Positions 1 through 9,952 are shown, numbered from the stretch's first letter. The stretch: 60,458 nucleotides of DNA from Ignavibacteria bacterium CG2_30_36_16 (GCA_001873185.1 MNYQ01000017.1:1-60458); one strand, 5' to 3'. Numbers and translations are program-made. The notes: generated by a model from the sequence alone, not told the origin.

Positions 1-1208
1 GGGATCGGAAGATAATTTTCCTCAAGCGATTGAATAGATTGAACATTACTCCAATTGAATAATTTAGCATTAACTGTCAACATTGGTTCAATAGAAAAAC
101 TTGCTTTGTCAACTTCAATAATTCCATCTTCGTTAATTAAGGCTTCTTTAATATCGTTATTAACGCCACTTACTGTCCAGTACGAGGCTTCGTCTAAAAA
201 ATATCTTGGATAATTCCCTCTTGATGAGTTTTGTGCAGAGTATAGGAGAAAATCATTTAGTGTAAAAGAGTTTTTAACGCTAAGGAAACTAATTTCTTTC
301 ACCCCAAAACTTTTTTCTGAGTTGCTTTCTAAAAGTTTGATTTTCAAATACTTTGCTTCAGCTTCGGGAAGATTGATAAAACTTACATCACTTTGATTTG
401 AAGAAACAGAATAAACTTTCTCCCAAGTATCCCCGTTTTCAGAGAGGAAGATGTCAAATGCTTTTGCAAAAAAATCTTTTGCCCAATCTATTTTTAATCC
501 GCCAAATTCTCTTCGCGCCTTAAAATCCACAATGATTGATTGCTCTACAACTCCATCACTTTTCCAAAAAGTCTGAGGCAAATTATCAAGAATAAAATTA
601 GGATTGTGCCCCTTAAGAAATGATGACGCTGTTACAAGCGGAGTTGGATAAATACTCGTTTCAGGTTCAAGCGGAGTAAATTTCAAATCATCAATCCAAA
701 TAGTTCCCTTTCCTCCGACGAAAGAGGCAATTGTAAATTCAATTCGGTTTATTCGTTTTAATAATTGATCATCAGTTGGTCCCCATGCAAAAGTAATATG
801 CCTTTTTTTTATCCGGAACTTCTTCCAATCATTTGGAAAATCGTAATTTTTATTATTTACCCACCAAACATTTTGTCCGCTGCTATCTAAAAACTTAATT
901 TCAAAATTGTTAGATGGAGATATAGCTTTTAAATTAAAAGTAAATTCAAAGTTATCCGGCAGATCGATCGGAAAGAGTTTCTGAATACCGCCATAACCTG
1001 TTCCTTTTATAAATTCATAATCTAATTTTATTGCATTTCCATTCACGCCAAAATCGTTTGAAGTGTTAAGATTTACTCCGTCAGATTTCACCACACTCCA
1101 TCCATGTGTGTTTTCAAAATCATCAATTGATTTTACTTGAGCGTAGAAGCTATTGCTGAAGAATAGAAACATGAAAAGTGTGGTTAGTAGAAATTTTGGT
1201 TGTACCAT
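1..1208 (-). CDS. Discoidin (F5/8 type C)-domain secreted protein, C-terminal part missing
   Basis: This frame is open from an ATG at 1206-1208 to the left edge, so about 402 N-terminal residues are present and the C-terminus lies outside the window. It begins with a Sec signal peptide (MVQPKFLLTTLFMFLFF, ending near FYAQ). A jelly-roll, CBM11/CIA30-like segment follows, starting at VKSIDDFENTHGW and reaching about residue 175. Next comes a discoidin-like domain (around VTASSFLKGHNPNFILD and SIIVDFKARREFGGLKIDW). The last visible stretch (INEDGIIEVDKASFSIEP) looks like the start of a further large domain. It follows the GH144 gene by 28 bp on the same strand, so it is probably the last or later gene of the TonB/GH144 operon. 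A role in binding or processing the glycan is inferred from domains and context; the substrate cannot be read. Confidence 0.8.
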   Translation of the reverse strand, partial: MVQPKFLLTTLFMFLFFSNSFYAQVKSIDDFENTHGWSVVKSDGVNLNTSNDFGVNGNAIKLDYEFIKGTGYGGIQKLFPIDLPDNFEFTFNLKAISPSNNFEIKFLDSSGQNVWWVNNKNYDFPNDWKKFRIKKRHITFAWGPTDDQLLKRINRIEFTIASFVGGKGTIWIDDLKFTPLEPETSIYPTPLVTASSFLKGHNPNFILDNLPQTFWKSDGVVEQSIIVDFKARREFGGLKIDWAKDFFAKAFDIFLSENGDTWEKVYSVSSNQSDVSFINLPEAEAKYLKIKLLESNSEKSFGVKEISFLSVKNSFTLNDFLLYSAQNSSRGNYPRYFLDEASYWTVSGVNNDIKEALINEDGIIEVDKASFSIEPMLTVNAKLFNWSNVQSIQSLEENYLPI

Positions 1209-1236
1209 GAAATTAAAAACAACATCAAATATAAAA

Positions 1237-2640
1237 TCAATTAAAATATTCAAAACCAAGTCTATTCAATCCTCGTTGTATTATTGAGTCTTTCATTACA
1301 TAATTCCAGATCAATCCGGTTCTAAAATTTTCAATCATTAAAACAATCGGTCCTTGATCTATGCCGATATAATCGGGTCCAAACCAATTAGCAGTAGGAT
1401 TAAAAGCATCGTAATAACCATAACGCCCCCAAAGATTTATTCCATATTTATTATTAAACGATCTAATTGTTGGAATCACAAATTCGGGCGCAAACACAAT
1501 TGAAGCAATTGCAGCATATGGAGCGATCGTTCCGTCATCAAAATAGTTAAGTTCTCTTCCGCTCGTTCCTCTTCCCGCATAATTAAGGAATTGTTTTCCC
1601 TCATGATTATATTTTTCGCCCGGACCATCTGAAGCAGAAATTCCCCAGCACAGTGAATCATATCCTAACCATCCTTTTGGATTTTCAATTGCATATTGTC
1701 TTTGCACTAAAACTGCCATTTGTGAATTTTCAAAATAGTCAATTCCTTTTTCTTTCATAAATTTATCTTTCAAACCTCTAAAATCAATAAAGCAATGAGA
1801 GAACAGATGACCAAATAAAGGAGGAAATACTGCGTGTGAAAGATCCGGATAAGGTGTTCTCCAATCGTAAGAGGCAAGCCATGAGTTATATCCAGCTTCA
1901 ACGTTTTTCATTCCGCTTCCGGCAGCAAGAACGTAAAGAAACAAAGCTTCGTTGTAACCCTTCCATCCCATCGAATGTAAACCTTCTTCCGGTTTCCATC
2001 CCATAGAAATTGTGTTAGCATATTCACCGCTTGCAGGCATTTCTAAAAAATCCCAGTCAAGTCTGTCAAGCAGTTTTTCGGCGAGAGCGCGAATTTCATC
2101 TTCTGGTTCGTCATCAAGATTATAATAATTTCTAACAAAGATAATCCCCATCATTAGAAGTCCGGTATCAACAGACGAAAGTTCACTATTCCATTCGCGT
2201 GTACCGGAATTCATTCGCAAGAAATGATAATAAAAGCCTTTGTAGCCGGTAGCATTTGTATCAGCGCTTTGGACAGAATTAAAAAAGAATTTTAAAATGT
2301 TGAGTGTTATTTGTGCAGCTTCATCTCTAGTCATCCAGTTTCTTTCTACGCCAACTGCATAAGAAGGAAGTGCAAAACCGATTGCAGCAATACTCGCTGG
2401 CGCCCATGTTGCACTTCTGTCTTTCACCAATCCATTCTTTGAGTTAGTTTCATTTATAAAATAAAGAAAGGAACGGTACTGAATTGAATCCAAAAGATTT
2501 GTTTCATCAAGTGTTAGAGGATAATCAATTTTTCCCATTGATTTAAAAATCATTTGATCTTGTTGAGCAGTACATCCAACAAAAGCAAACAGAAGAAGCA
2601 GAATTAAATTGAATTTTTTCATTTCAAAGGTTTTTTGCAT
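1237..2640 (-). CDS. GH144-type glucanase ('glycoamylase' family) lipoprotein
   Basis: The 467-residue protein has a lipoprotein signal ending in AFVGC, so it is probably anchored in the outer membrane. The body matches the glycoamylase/GH144 family, whose characterised members are endo-beta-1,2-glucanases. Visible landmarks are GLVKDRS, the segment SIAAIGFALPSYAVGVERNW, GYKGFYYHFL, and the C-terminal part with YGYYDAFNPTANWFGPDYIG. Length is normal for a single-domain member. Translation could instead start at the internal Met 7 (2622), which gives a cleaner signal peptide (MKKFNLILLLLF). It sits 16 bp after the PorV-like gene and 28 bp before the discoidin protein, in a TonB-receptor operon. 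The expected role is to cut beta-glucan at the cell surface into oligosaccharides. The family call is firm; beta-1,2 specificity is inferred from the family and the GH94 gene in the locus. Confidence 0.85.
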   Translation of the reverse strand: MQKTFEMKKFNLILLLLFAFVGCTAQQDQMIFKSMGKIDYPLTLDETNLLDSIQYRSFLYFINETNSKNGLVKDRSATWAPASIAAIGFALPSYAVGVERNWMTRDEAAQITLNILKFFFNSVQSADTNATGYKGFYYHFLRMNSGTREWNSELSSVDTGLLMMGIIFVRNYYNLDDEPEDEIRALAEKLLDRLDWDFLEMPASGEYANTISMGWKPEEGLHSMGWKGYNEALFLYVLAAGSGMKNVEAGYNSWLASYDWRTPYPDLSHAVFPPLFGHLFSHCFIDFRGLKDKFMKEKGIDYFENSQMAVLVQRQYAIENPKGWLGYDSLCWGISASDGPGEKYNHEGKQFLNYAGRGTSGRELNYFDDGTIAPYAAIASIVFAPEFVIPTIRSFNNKYGINLWGRYGYYDAFNPTANWFGPDYIGIDQGPIVLMIENFRTGLIWNYVMKDSIIQRGLNRLGFEYFN

Positions 2641-2656
2641 GTTTAATTTCTACGTC

Positions 2657-3694
2657 CTACTTAAATCCAATACTTAAAGTCACACGGTGAGTTTCAGCCA
2701 ATCTGCCATAATCAGCGTAAGCGTAATCAAAACGTACGCTGCTCGTTTCGTTATATTTGGTTTGAACACCGCCGCCCAGAACTAAACCTCCTTCAGATTC
2801 GGGCATCAATAAATTTCTGTAGCCGGCACGTATCGAAAACATTTTCAAAAGATTTAATTCACTTCCAAGATTTATGTACTGGTCATTATCGTTAGGATGA
2901 ACTGCATCTGCCGCAACAAGTAATTTATAGTCAGAACCAAAATCAAACCAATATGAAACACCAGCTCTAAATAAAGTCGGAAGATTGAAATGATCGGTTC
3001 TAAGTTCCGCGGGAAGTTTATTGTTGTCGCCATACTTGTCCGGATCAAAATCATAATTAAGATAAAGGTCTCTTCCATCATAAGCTGACCTTGCGCCAAA
3101 GTTTGAGACGCTAGCGCCAAGTGTTAAACCACCTTCTACAACTTGATATTGAACGCCTAAATTTATTCCAAATGCGCTTAACGAGCTGTGCCATATTGAT
3201 TCGTTTATATAATTTATTTGCATACCAACTGATACTCTATCAGTTAACATCAATCCATAACCAAGCCCGAGAGCAAGGTTGCTCACTTTAAATAGCTCTC
3301 CGGTTCCCAATGGGCTTTCAACTGTTCTCACTTTCATTTCTCCGGAATTAAGAAGCGTACCAACCAAAGCAAATGTTCCGACACCCTCAACGTTAATGCC
3401 CGCAGCCATATAATTATATGATATATCTGCTAACCATTTATTAAAAGTAAATTGAATATCGGCTCCCTGCAGTCTTCCTAAACTTGCGGGATTATAAAAG
3501 ATGTTAGATATTTCGCCGGACAGTGACGCTCCGGCATTTCCGAGTGCAACTACTCTGGAGCTTGGTTCAATTTTTAGAAATTGCCCAATGGTTGTACCGG
3601 TCTTATTTTGTGCAATGTTTTGATCTGCAAAAACGATAATAAATAGAACGCAGACTGAAACAACTCTTAGATTATTTATAATTAATTTTTTCAT
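2657..3694 (-). CDS. PorV/PorQ-family outer-membrane beta-barrel protein
   Basis: This 345-residue protein has a signal peptide ending near NIAQ and then the hallmark PorV/PorQ opening: FLKIEPSSRVVALGNAGAS followed by IFYNPASLG. The rest is alternating amphipathic strands ending in RVTLSIGFK, as in FadL-like barrels. In Bacteroidota PorV is an outer-membrane shuttle that receives T9SS substrates, and PorQ-like relatives are common. This copy lies 13 bp downstream of a T9SS cargo gene and 16 bp upstream of the GH144 gene. That suggests a paralogue dedicated to this operon rather than the housekeeping PorV; this is inference. The family call is confident, but the exact role as shuttle, attachment factor or porin is not. 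Confidence 0.8.
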   Translation of the reverse strand: MKKLIINNLRVVSVCVLFIIVFADQNIAQNKTGTTIGQFLKIEPSSRVVALGNAGASLSGEISNIFYNPASLGRLQGADIQFTFNKWLADISYNYMAAGINVEGVGTFALVGTLLNSGEMKVRTVESPLGTGELFKVSNLALGLGYGLMLTDRVSVGMQINYINESIWHSSLSAFGINLGVQYQVVEGGLTLGASVSNFGARSAYDGRDLYLNYDFDPDKYGDNNKLPAELRTDHFNLPTLFRAGVSYWFDFGSDYKLLVAADAVHPNDNDQYINLGSELNLLKMFSIRAGYRNLLMPESEGGLVLGGGVQTKYNETSSVRFDYAYADYGRLAETHRVTLSIGFK

Positions 3695-3707
3695 ACATCC
3701 ACCTTCA

Positions 3708-6700
3708 TCATTTAATTATTGCAAATTTGCCGACAAATGTACCTACGTCGGGTCCATCAACCAGATAGATATAAAGCCCTGGCGCTATTTCAAGACTGCT
3801 TGAATTTCGCAAATCCCATGTAACAATCCCTTCGTTGATATTCCCATCATGTTTGAGTGTTTGCACAAGTTCGCCGGTAAGAGTATAGATTCTTATAGAG
3901 CAATTTGCAGGAAGATTTCTAAATTCAATTTTCCTTTCTCCTCTGCCGGACACTGCAAATCTCTGAGGTTCAAAACTTGCTGCGCCAACATAAGGATTAG
4001 GCACAACATACGGCTCAGTTTCAAACTGCTTTTTAGCTAAATTCGGATCGATATATTGTCCTTTAGTTACGAACGTAAATTTATCATTTTGGGAATAGGG
4101 AACGGATAATCTCAATTCGTATTTATCGTTTAGAGTAGGTGAAACGATAGTAGCGCCGTTTAGCCCTGCAGTATCAACTTCTACACGCCAGGTAGCTTTA
4201 TTTTGTAATGGCGTTTGGTTTGGCGCTGTTAGTATTGTAATGTAGTCGCCATTTGCATCAAGCGTCCCGCTTCCGCTGTTGTTTTTATCATAATAAGTGA
4301 ATTTAAGTTTTTGATCACCGGTTGAAGTTTTTGCAATAACAGTAAACTTAACAGGTTTTGAAGGGATAAAATTATTCGGATCAGCCACCGAAGTATCCAC
4401 TATTCCGTCACTAAATATTATATCTATATTCTCCGGGTAACCGGGTCTTCTTAATCCAACTGGAAGAACTGGTGAATATCGTGTTTTTAATGGAATATTT
4501 GTTCCGCTGAGAGATATAAATTTTGTGTTTTGACTATCTATTTCTGTCACCATTGGAGTTGAAATAACCGGAAGAATGCCGCTGCCGGAAGGTCCGGCGC
4601 CCAATCCATCAAAATCATCGGCTAAAGTGAAGAGAGTATCACCCAAAGTTTCATCAACTAAAAAATAATATTGAGCACGCACACTATCTTTTGGATTTTC
4701 AAATCTGATAGAAAAAGTGTGATTGTCAGGAACGGCTGCAGAATTTAATACTTGCAAACTCACCTGCCCTATTCCACTCCCATCGGATTGAACAATATTA
4801 AGAACTTGTGCATTTTGATAGCCAACTGAGGGTGGATTTGGATAAACTTCTACAACATTTTTGGGAAGAATTGTACCACCGCGTAATGTTTGACTTACTG
4901 CAATTGCGTTTTCAGAAGGATATATTTGTGAAGAATCAACTCCCCTATCATAAGAAACCACAGCATAAAAATATCTTTGTCCGTTATAAACTGTTGTGTC
5001 TTTAAATGTGTGTTTTATTCCGGTATCTTCGCCAAGAAAATACGCAATGCCTTCTACCGTAGTGTTTGAAAATCCTGCAATACCATTTATCAAATCAAAC
5101 TGAGCTATTGGTTTTGAAGCAAATGGTCTTGAACCTGTACCCGTATAAATTAGTTGCGGGTCTAAAAAAGCAGGATCAGTGCTTCTGTAAACACGGTATC
5201 CTTCAAAGTCGTTGTTGTTTGTTATGGGGTCAAATGCCCGTTCGCCTGCATTGTCCCAAGTTAAAGTAACAAAACCATCCCCGGCAAAAGCGTTCAATGT
5301 TGGCATTGGCGGAGGAATTGCAAACTGGTAGTTAGCTTTATAAATCTGCTGAACAACTTTTGTTGTTGTTCTTAGTTCCCGAAGATTTGCTCCAAAACCT
5401 AAAGCGAGGCTAAATCTTTCCCTGCTGCCTGCGCCTAAGTAAAAAGGACCTGATGCAAAGAGAAATCCAATGTTATAGTTTAATGCAAGAGGCACGTCAA
5501 ATGCGCTGTCCGGAGTTGTAAAAATATTGAATAATCTTTTAGGCCATTGTTTACCGTCATCAAAAAACTGAATTGCATCTACTGCAGTGCTTGGATTACC
5601 TGCGCCTGCTTTAATTCTATTTAGTTTAAAACCTGTTAAACCAATTTGATCTGATTCATCAATATCTGTTTTATCAAAATTAGTTTCTCCATCTGTCGGA
5701 ATTCCATCTAATTCACCTGTGTCATTAGTTCCAAAAATTCCGTCCGCACCGGTATCATAATATTCCGCAACCCAATCCAGATCTTCATCGCCAGTCCACC
5801 ACACTCCCTGTATATAAGCAGGTCTTTTATTAACCGGTCCGTAGTAAGCTTCAAACTTTGCAACATCATAATTAGTGGAAACATAATTCATTATTGCTTC
5901 TTGTCCAACGAGTTTTTGTCCTGCACCGCTGTTTCTTTTTTCATCTAAAATTCCATCCTGATCATTATCCACTCCATCAATTGCATTACCCGGCGTTTCC
6001 AAGTAGGAATATCCGAGATAACCGGTTGGACCTATATGCCCATTTCCGTAATTATCCCATGTATAAACAAGATTCAATCCGGCTTCTCTATCAAAAAAAG
6101 CATTATCATCATCCGATTCATAAATGCCATTTGGACCAAGCGCAGAGCCGCCGACACCGGAATCCATATAAAGACCAAACAAAACATTGTTGTCATACGA
6201 AGTTGTGCTTTCGTTTGTGATATCATAATGGAAGAAAATTACCAATCCGGCTTGAGGGTTTGCCCATTGAAATCCTCTTTGCTCAACGCGCATTCCCAGC
6301 CCGCGCCTTGTGTTATCTCTGTTATCGGGATAATAATTCCACGCATCATAAAAATTATCATCGTACACAACGTAGCTTTCCTGGTCAGCCTTAGGCGCTT
6401 TACCAAAAAATCCATTCCAATAGCCTCTCCAACCAGGATCATCAATGTCATTTGACTTATCATACCATTCATCGGGCCAGGTTCTTGGGTCGTTACTTAT
6501 TGCAACAGATCTACCTTTATTTATAATTGGGTCTTTTTGGAAAAAACCGAACCGTGGTTCAAAGCGCATTATTTTACCGGTAATAGGACTTATTGCCTGC
6601 CTTTCACGAAAACCGGTTTCCATAATGTATGCCGGATTTCCACTCATTGTTGAAACCTTTGCAAGAACAAATGGCGTCGTTCCATCGCTGTAATTTTCGC

Positions 6701-7196
6701 CGGAGCCTTTAGGAATTTCAACCGAATGGAATATTGATAGATCAACATTTCCAGGATCTAAAGGATAATCTCCCACCATTCCGAAATTATAAAAAATCGT
6801 TCTTATAAGATTTGCATCGTGAGTGCCGCTTCTTTCTGCATCAATGCTGCCTCTCCATTCAACCGGCACCGGATCTTGAAGAACCTGTGCGGTTATTTGA
6901 GAAGTCATTATAAAAACTAAAACCAAAACAAAACATAGAATATATTTAGCAAAAATATTCTGCTCCAAATGGTAAGAATATTTATGTGACGAAAAACTTG
7001 ACCGCATGAATGAATGGTTGAATGATTGAATGATTGAATGTTCCCATTGCTTACTGCTGACTGAAGACAGTGGGCTGCTAACTGCGCCTTCGGATAACGG
7101 ACTTAATATCTTGCTCCTCGTTTCCCGGCTTATGTTTGAATCATTTAAAGAGCTTGCAAATGTTGATGGAATATAAGATGTTTTATTTTTTTTCAT
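3708..7196 (-). CDS. Large T9SS-exported surface protein paired with a TonB receptor
   Basis: The 1162-residue product ends in a T9SS type A sorting domain (GERKIEFRNLPANCSIRIYT, GELVQTL, LYIYLVDGPDVGTFVGKFAI). The middle has an Asp-rich calcium-like loop (DGVDNDQDGILDE) and a fibronectin-III-like domain (FVTLTWDNAGERAF, then GYRVYRSTDPAFLDP). The start is supported by GAGGAG 9 nt upstream of the ATG, inside the end of the TonB-receptor gene, and the two genes are 2 bp apart. The hydrophobic signal core (YILCFVLVLVFIMTSQI) begins only near residue 85. The preceding 80 residues are low-complexity and partly encoded by a TGATTGAA-type tandem repeat. An internal Met 64 (7007) would give a shorter leader. 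Its position next to the receptor suggests a surface binding partner in place of SusD (inference). No enzymatic domain is recognised. Confidence 0.8.
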   Translation of the reverse strand: MKKNKTSYIPSTFASSLNDSNISRETRSKILSPLSEGAVSSPLSSVSSKQWEHSIIQSFNHSFMRSSFSSHKYSYHLEQNIFAKYILCFVLVLVFIMTSQITAQVLQDPVPVEWRGSIDAERSGTHDANLIRTIFYNFGMVGDYPLDPGNVDLSIFHSVEIPKGSGENYSDGTTPFVLAKVSTMSGNPAYIMETGFRERQAISPITGKIMRFEPRFGFFQKDPIINKGRSVAISNDPRTWPDEWYDKSNDIDDPGWRGYWNGFFGKAPKADQESYVVYDDNFYDAWNYYPDNRDNTRRGLGMRVEQRGFQWANPQAGLVIFFHYDITNESTTSYDNNVLFGLYMDSGVGGSALGPNGIYESDDDNAFFDREAGLNLVYTWDNYGNGHIGPTGYLGYSYLETPGNAIDGVDNDQDGILDEKRNSGAGQKLVGQEAIMNYVSTNYDVAKFEAYYGPVNKRPAYIQGVWWTGDEDLDWVAEYYDTGADGIFGTNDTGELDGIPTDGETNFDKTDIDESDQIGLTGFKLNRIKAGAGNPSTAVDAIQFFDDGKQWPKRLFNIFTTPDSAFDVPLALNYNIGFLFASGPFYLGAGSRERFSLALGFGANLRELRTTTKVVQQIYKANYQFAIPPPMPTLNAFAGDGFVTLTWDNAGERAFDPITNNNDFEGYRVYRSTDPAFLDPQLIYTGTGSRPFASKPIAQFDLINGIAGFSNTTVEGIAYFLGEDTGIKHTFKDTTVYNGQRYFYAVVSYDRGVDSSQIYPSENAIAVSQTLRGGTILPKNVVEVYPNPPSVGYQNAQVLNIVQSDGSGIGQVSLQVLNSAAVPDNHTFSIRFENPKDSVRAQYYFLVDETLGDTLFTLADDFDGLGAGPSGSGILPVISTPMVTEIDSQNTKFISLSGTNIPLKTRYSPVLPVGLRRPGYPENIDIIFSDGIVDTSVADPNNFIPSKPVKFTVIAKTSTGDQKLKFTYYDKNNSGSGTLDANGDYITILTAPNQTPLQNKATWRVEVDTAGLNGATIVSPTLNDKYELRLSVPYSQNDKFTFVTKGQYIDPNLAKKQFETEPYVVPNPYVGAASFEPQRFAVSGRGERKIEFRNLPANCSIRIYTLTGELVQTLKHDGNINEGIVTWDLRNSSSLEIAPGLYIYLVDGPDVGTFVGKFAIIK

Positions 7197-7198
7197 GA

Positions 7199-9877
7199 TT
7201 AATTGCTCCTCAAAGAAATGCCGAATTCAATTCTGCGCGGCTGATAATAACGTGATGGATCGTAAAGCGCCGCCCGGTTTGACGCTGGATTTAAAGTGTA
7301 ATCCGGGCTGCCGCTTGAATTGAAAACAAATCCATTCACAAAAGTTGTATTAAGAACATTAAACATTCTTAGAAAGACCCCGAGATTTATAAAAGAGAGA
7401 TCGAAGTTTTTTTCTGCACGCATGTCAAGCAAAAAGTAACTGTCTTTTCTTCCCGAGTTAGTTTCCAGGTTAGCTCCGAATCCTGTTCCCATTTCGGGAG
7501 TGTAGGGCTGTCCGCTGCCAAACTTCAGGATAGCACTTATTGAAAAATTATTAGGGACGGAATAGATAGCAGAAAGATTTAGTGTATGCCTTTGATCCCA
7601 ACTAAAAGCTAAATCACGCGGACGCGGATCTGCGCCGGCAGCGGCTCTGTTAGCTGTTTCTCTTGGATCACTTGAATTACCCTGCGCAAATTGAAGAGTA
7701 TAATCAATCGAAGTATTAAAGTAGCCGAGGTTTCTTTGAAATATCGACAAAGTAAAACCGTTAACACTTCCAAAATCTACATTTGCAAATCTTGCATATT
7801 CTGCAGCGGTATAAGTACCAATAAATTCAACGCCCAAAAGATCTCTAATATCTTTATAGAAGAATGATAACTGCACACCGAGAAAATCTGAAACAGATTG
7901 CTTCAATCCGAACTCGTACTGAATTGTGAACTCAGGTTTTAAATCAGGATTACCCATAACGCCATAGCTGATTCCGCCGGCTTGCAAATCTTCGAGGATA
8001 GAATAATTGGCATTACTGTATAATAAGTCCAATGCGGGCATCTGGTAAAAATGCCCATAAGAAAAATAAACAGAAGCTGAAGTAGTTAGCGGAAAACTTA
8101 ATCCAAGCCTGGGCGCAATCGCAATTTTAGAAGTTGTGGGAACAGACTTAGAAAGCGGCGCTCCGTCTATTGAATTTGCAGGATTCTGCAGATCACTTGG
8201 AATTTTTCCAGCAGCGTCATAATATTCAAAACGAACACCGGCTCTAACAACAAGATCGCCAAGTTCAACTCGATCTTGCAGGTAGGCTGCAAATTGTTTC
8301 GGGAAGTATGATCTCAACCCCGGAGTTTTACCGTGCGTATCTTCATACACCGGAATTAAAATTTGTTCAAATGTAATCGGATCAACGTCGGGTATAAAGA
8401 AACCTGGAGGACCAAAAAGTATATCGGAATACTGACCTTCAAATCCGGCTTCGATCATATTAAACCTGTTTGCTTGATATGTATAATCGGCTTTCAGAAC
8501 CAACGAATTAGTTTTTTGCTTGTACCTTCCAAGATCAACACCCTGCACTACTGCATTATCTTCATAGTTAGAGCCTGATTCTTCGGGCTTGCCAGCTTGC
8601 AAATATCTTGGGTCCAACAAATCTTCATATTTGTAATCATTGTATTCAAATAAGTTTTGTCTCATATTTATTACATAAAACATTTCAGGTGAAATTGTTT
8701 GTGTAATTGCCAATCCATGGCTAAGAGAAGTTGTATAATTAGTTTTTATTCCATCCGGATTTAATCGAAACGCATGGTTGTAACCGGTGCGCTCCGCAGA
8801 ATTATATGCAAGCTGATAGTTAAATTGCAAACCTTCAAAAGATTGATTTGTAATTTTAAATTGTCCATTCCATTCATCAGATGTATTCATGCTTACAAGT
8901 TCGTTATCGCCGGTGGGATTAAAAACCTGGAGCGCAAAATCACTTTTATCAAAAGGAGTAAATCTTCTTGTACCAAAAAGATAACCGCTGTTTATATATT
9001 TTCTTCCGTTGATAAAGAAAGTAGTTTTCGGTAAACCCGTTGGTCCGCTTAAAGACAATTGATAATTTTGAATTGTAATTGGATTGAAACCGTCATTGTT
9101 CGGATATCGCTCTTTATCTTTAGTAAAATAATCGCCGAAATAAGTTTCAAAAGAATATTCAAACTTATTACTGCCGGTTTTTAAAATTGTATTTACAACG
9201 CCGGACATTGCCTGCCCATACTTTGCGTCAAAAGTTCCGCTGATCACCTGCACTTCTTCAATAACGGAACGATCGAGATCAAGCATTGAACTATTACTAA
9301 AAGGATTGTTTACAGTTACGCCATCAACCTGGTATTGAACTTCACCAATTCTGCCGCCCCTAAAATGTCCATCGATAACGCCTGCCTGTAGATTGACAAT
9401 TTCATTTAAACTCTGCACAGGCAGATTTTTTATATCATCCTTATTAACCGAGATGATAGAGCTTGTTTGATTATATTCCACGAGTGGTTTTTGGGCAATA
9501 ACAATAACCTCTTCACCTTCGAGCACTTCGAATTGCAAAGAGGCATCAAGTTTTGTCGTTTGATCGGCGGATATTCTGATATTTTCTACCGTTAGAGTTT
9601 TAAAACCGATAAATCTAAATCTAATTGTATAAACTCCTGCACGGACATTCATAATACTGTAGTAACCTTCCAAATCAGTAGCGGCTCCAATTGTAGTGCC
9701 ATCTATCATTACGTTTGCGCCAATCATCGGTTCACTATTCTGATCGGTTACTCTTCCCACAAGTTTACCGGAAGTTTGAGCAAAAAGATTTGTTGTGGAT
9801 AATACACACAAACTGAAAGTAATAATCAAACTAAGTATTTTCGGTATCAAAGAGTATTTTATAGTATTCCTTTTCAT
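7199..9877 (-). CDS. TonB-dependent outer-membrane receptor with N-terminal carboxypeptidase-like domain
   Basis: The signal peptide (MKRNTIKYSLIPKILSLI through NLFAQ) is followed by a carboxypeptidase-regulatory-like beta-sandwich (GRVTDQNSEPMIGANVMID and LEGYYSIMNVRAGVYTIRF). A plug domain comes next (SLNEIVNLQAGVIDG, QYQVDGVTVNN, IEEVQVISGTFDAKYG), then a long C-terminal barrel. This order is that of SusC-like and other FCB TonB receptors importing large substrates. I place the start at the internal Met at 9877, because the 11 residues encoded further upstream (from 9910) precede a normal signal peptide. The next gene is only 2 bp away. Downstream genes encode a T9SS surface protein, PorV-like barrel and GH144 glucanase, so oligosaccharide import is the likely job. 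No SusD homologue is adjacent. Confidence 0.9.
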   Translation of the reverse strand: MKRNTIKYSLIPKILSLIITFSLCVLSTTNLFAQTSGKLVGRVTDQNSEPMIGANVMIDGTTIGAATDLEGYYSIMNVRAGVYTIRFRFIGFKTLTVENIRISADQTTKLDASLQFEVLEGEEVIVIAQKPLVEYNQTSSIISVNKDDIKNLPVQSLNEIVNLQAGVIDGHFRGGRIGEVQYQVDGVTVNNPFSNSSMLDLDRSVIEEVQVISGTFDAKYGQAMSGVVNTILKTGSNKFEYSFETYFGDYFTKDKERYPNNDGFNPITIQNYQLSLSGPTGLPKTTFFINGRKYINSGYLFGTRRFTPFDKSDFALQVFNPTGDNELVSMNTSDEWNGQFKITNQSFEGLQFNYQLAYNSAERTGYNHAFRLNPDGIKTNYTTSLSHGLAITQTISPEMFYVINMRQNLFEYNDYKYEDLLDPRYLQAGKPEESGSNYEDNAVVQGVDLGRYKQKTNSLVLKADYTYQANRFNMIEAGFEGQYSDILFGPPGFFIPDVDPITFEQILIPVYEDTHGKTPGLRSYFPKQFAAYLQDRVELGDLVVRAGVRFEYYDAAGKIPSDLQNPANSIDGAPLSKSVPTTSKIAIAPRLGLSFPLTTSASVYFSYGHFYQMPALDLLYSNANYSILEDLQAGGISYGVMGNPDLKPEFTIQYEFGLKQSVSDFLGVQLSFFYKDIRDLLGVEFIGTYTAAEYARFANVDFGSVNGFTLSIFQRNLGYFNTSIDYTLQFAQGNSSDPRETANRAAAGADPRPRDLAFSWDQRHTLNLSAIYSVPNNFSISAILKFGSGQPYTPEMGTGFGANLETNSGRKDSYFLLDMRAEKNFDLSFINLGVFLRMFNVLNTTFVNGFVFNSSGSPDYTLNPASNRAALYDPSRYYQPRRIEFGISLRSN

Positions 9878-9910
9878 TTTATTCTGTCCATAATTTTTTG
9901 CAAAAAGCAT

Positions 9911-9943
9911 AAAAAAGCGGAGAAATTTTTTAATCTCTCCGCT
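9911..9943 (-). terminator. Intrinsic terminator between the gingipain-fold gene and the TonB operon
   Basis: Read on the minus strand, an 8-bp perfect stem (AGCGGAGA / TCTCCGCT, arms at 9936-9943 and 9916-9923) encloses a 12-nt AT-rich loop and is followed directly by six T residues. It lies 10 bp after the stop of the 9953-12943 gene. The TonB-receptor operon therefore probably has its own promoter in the short gap to 9877, or depends on readthrough. Confidence 0.85.
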
Positions 9944-9952
9944 AAATTAATG

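Noticed and set aside
6036-6455. 139-codon plus-strand open frame
   Set aside because: It lies wholly antisense within the 1162-residue T9SS protein gene and has no features of its own.
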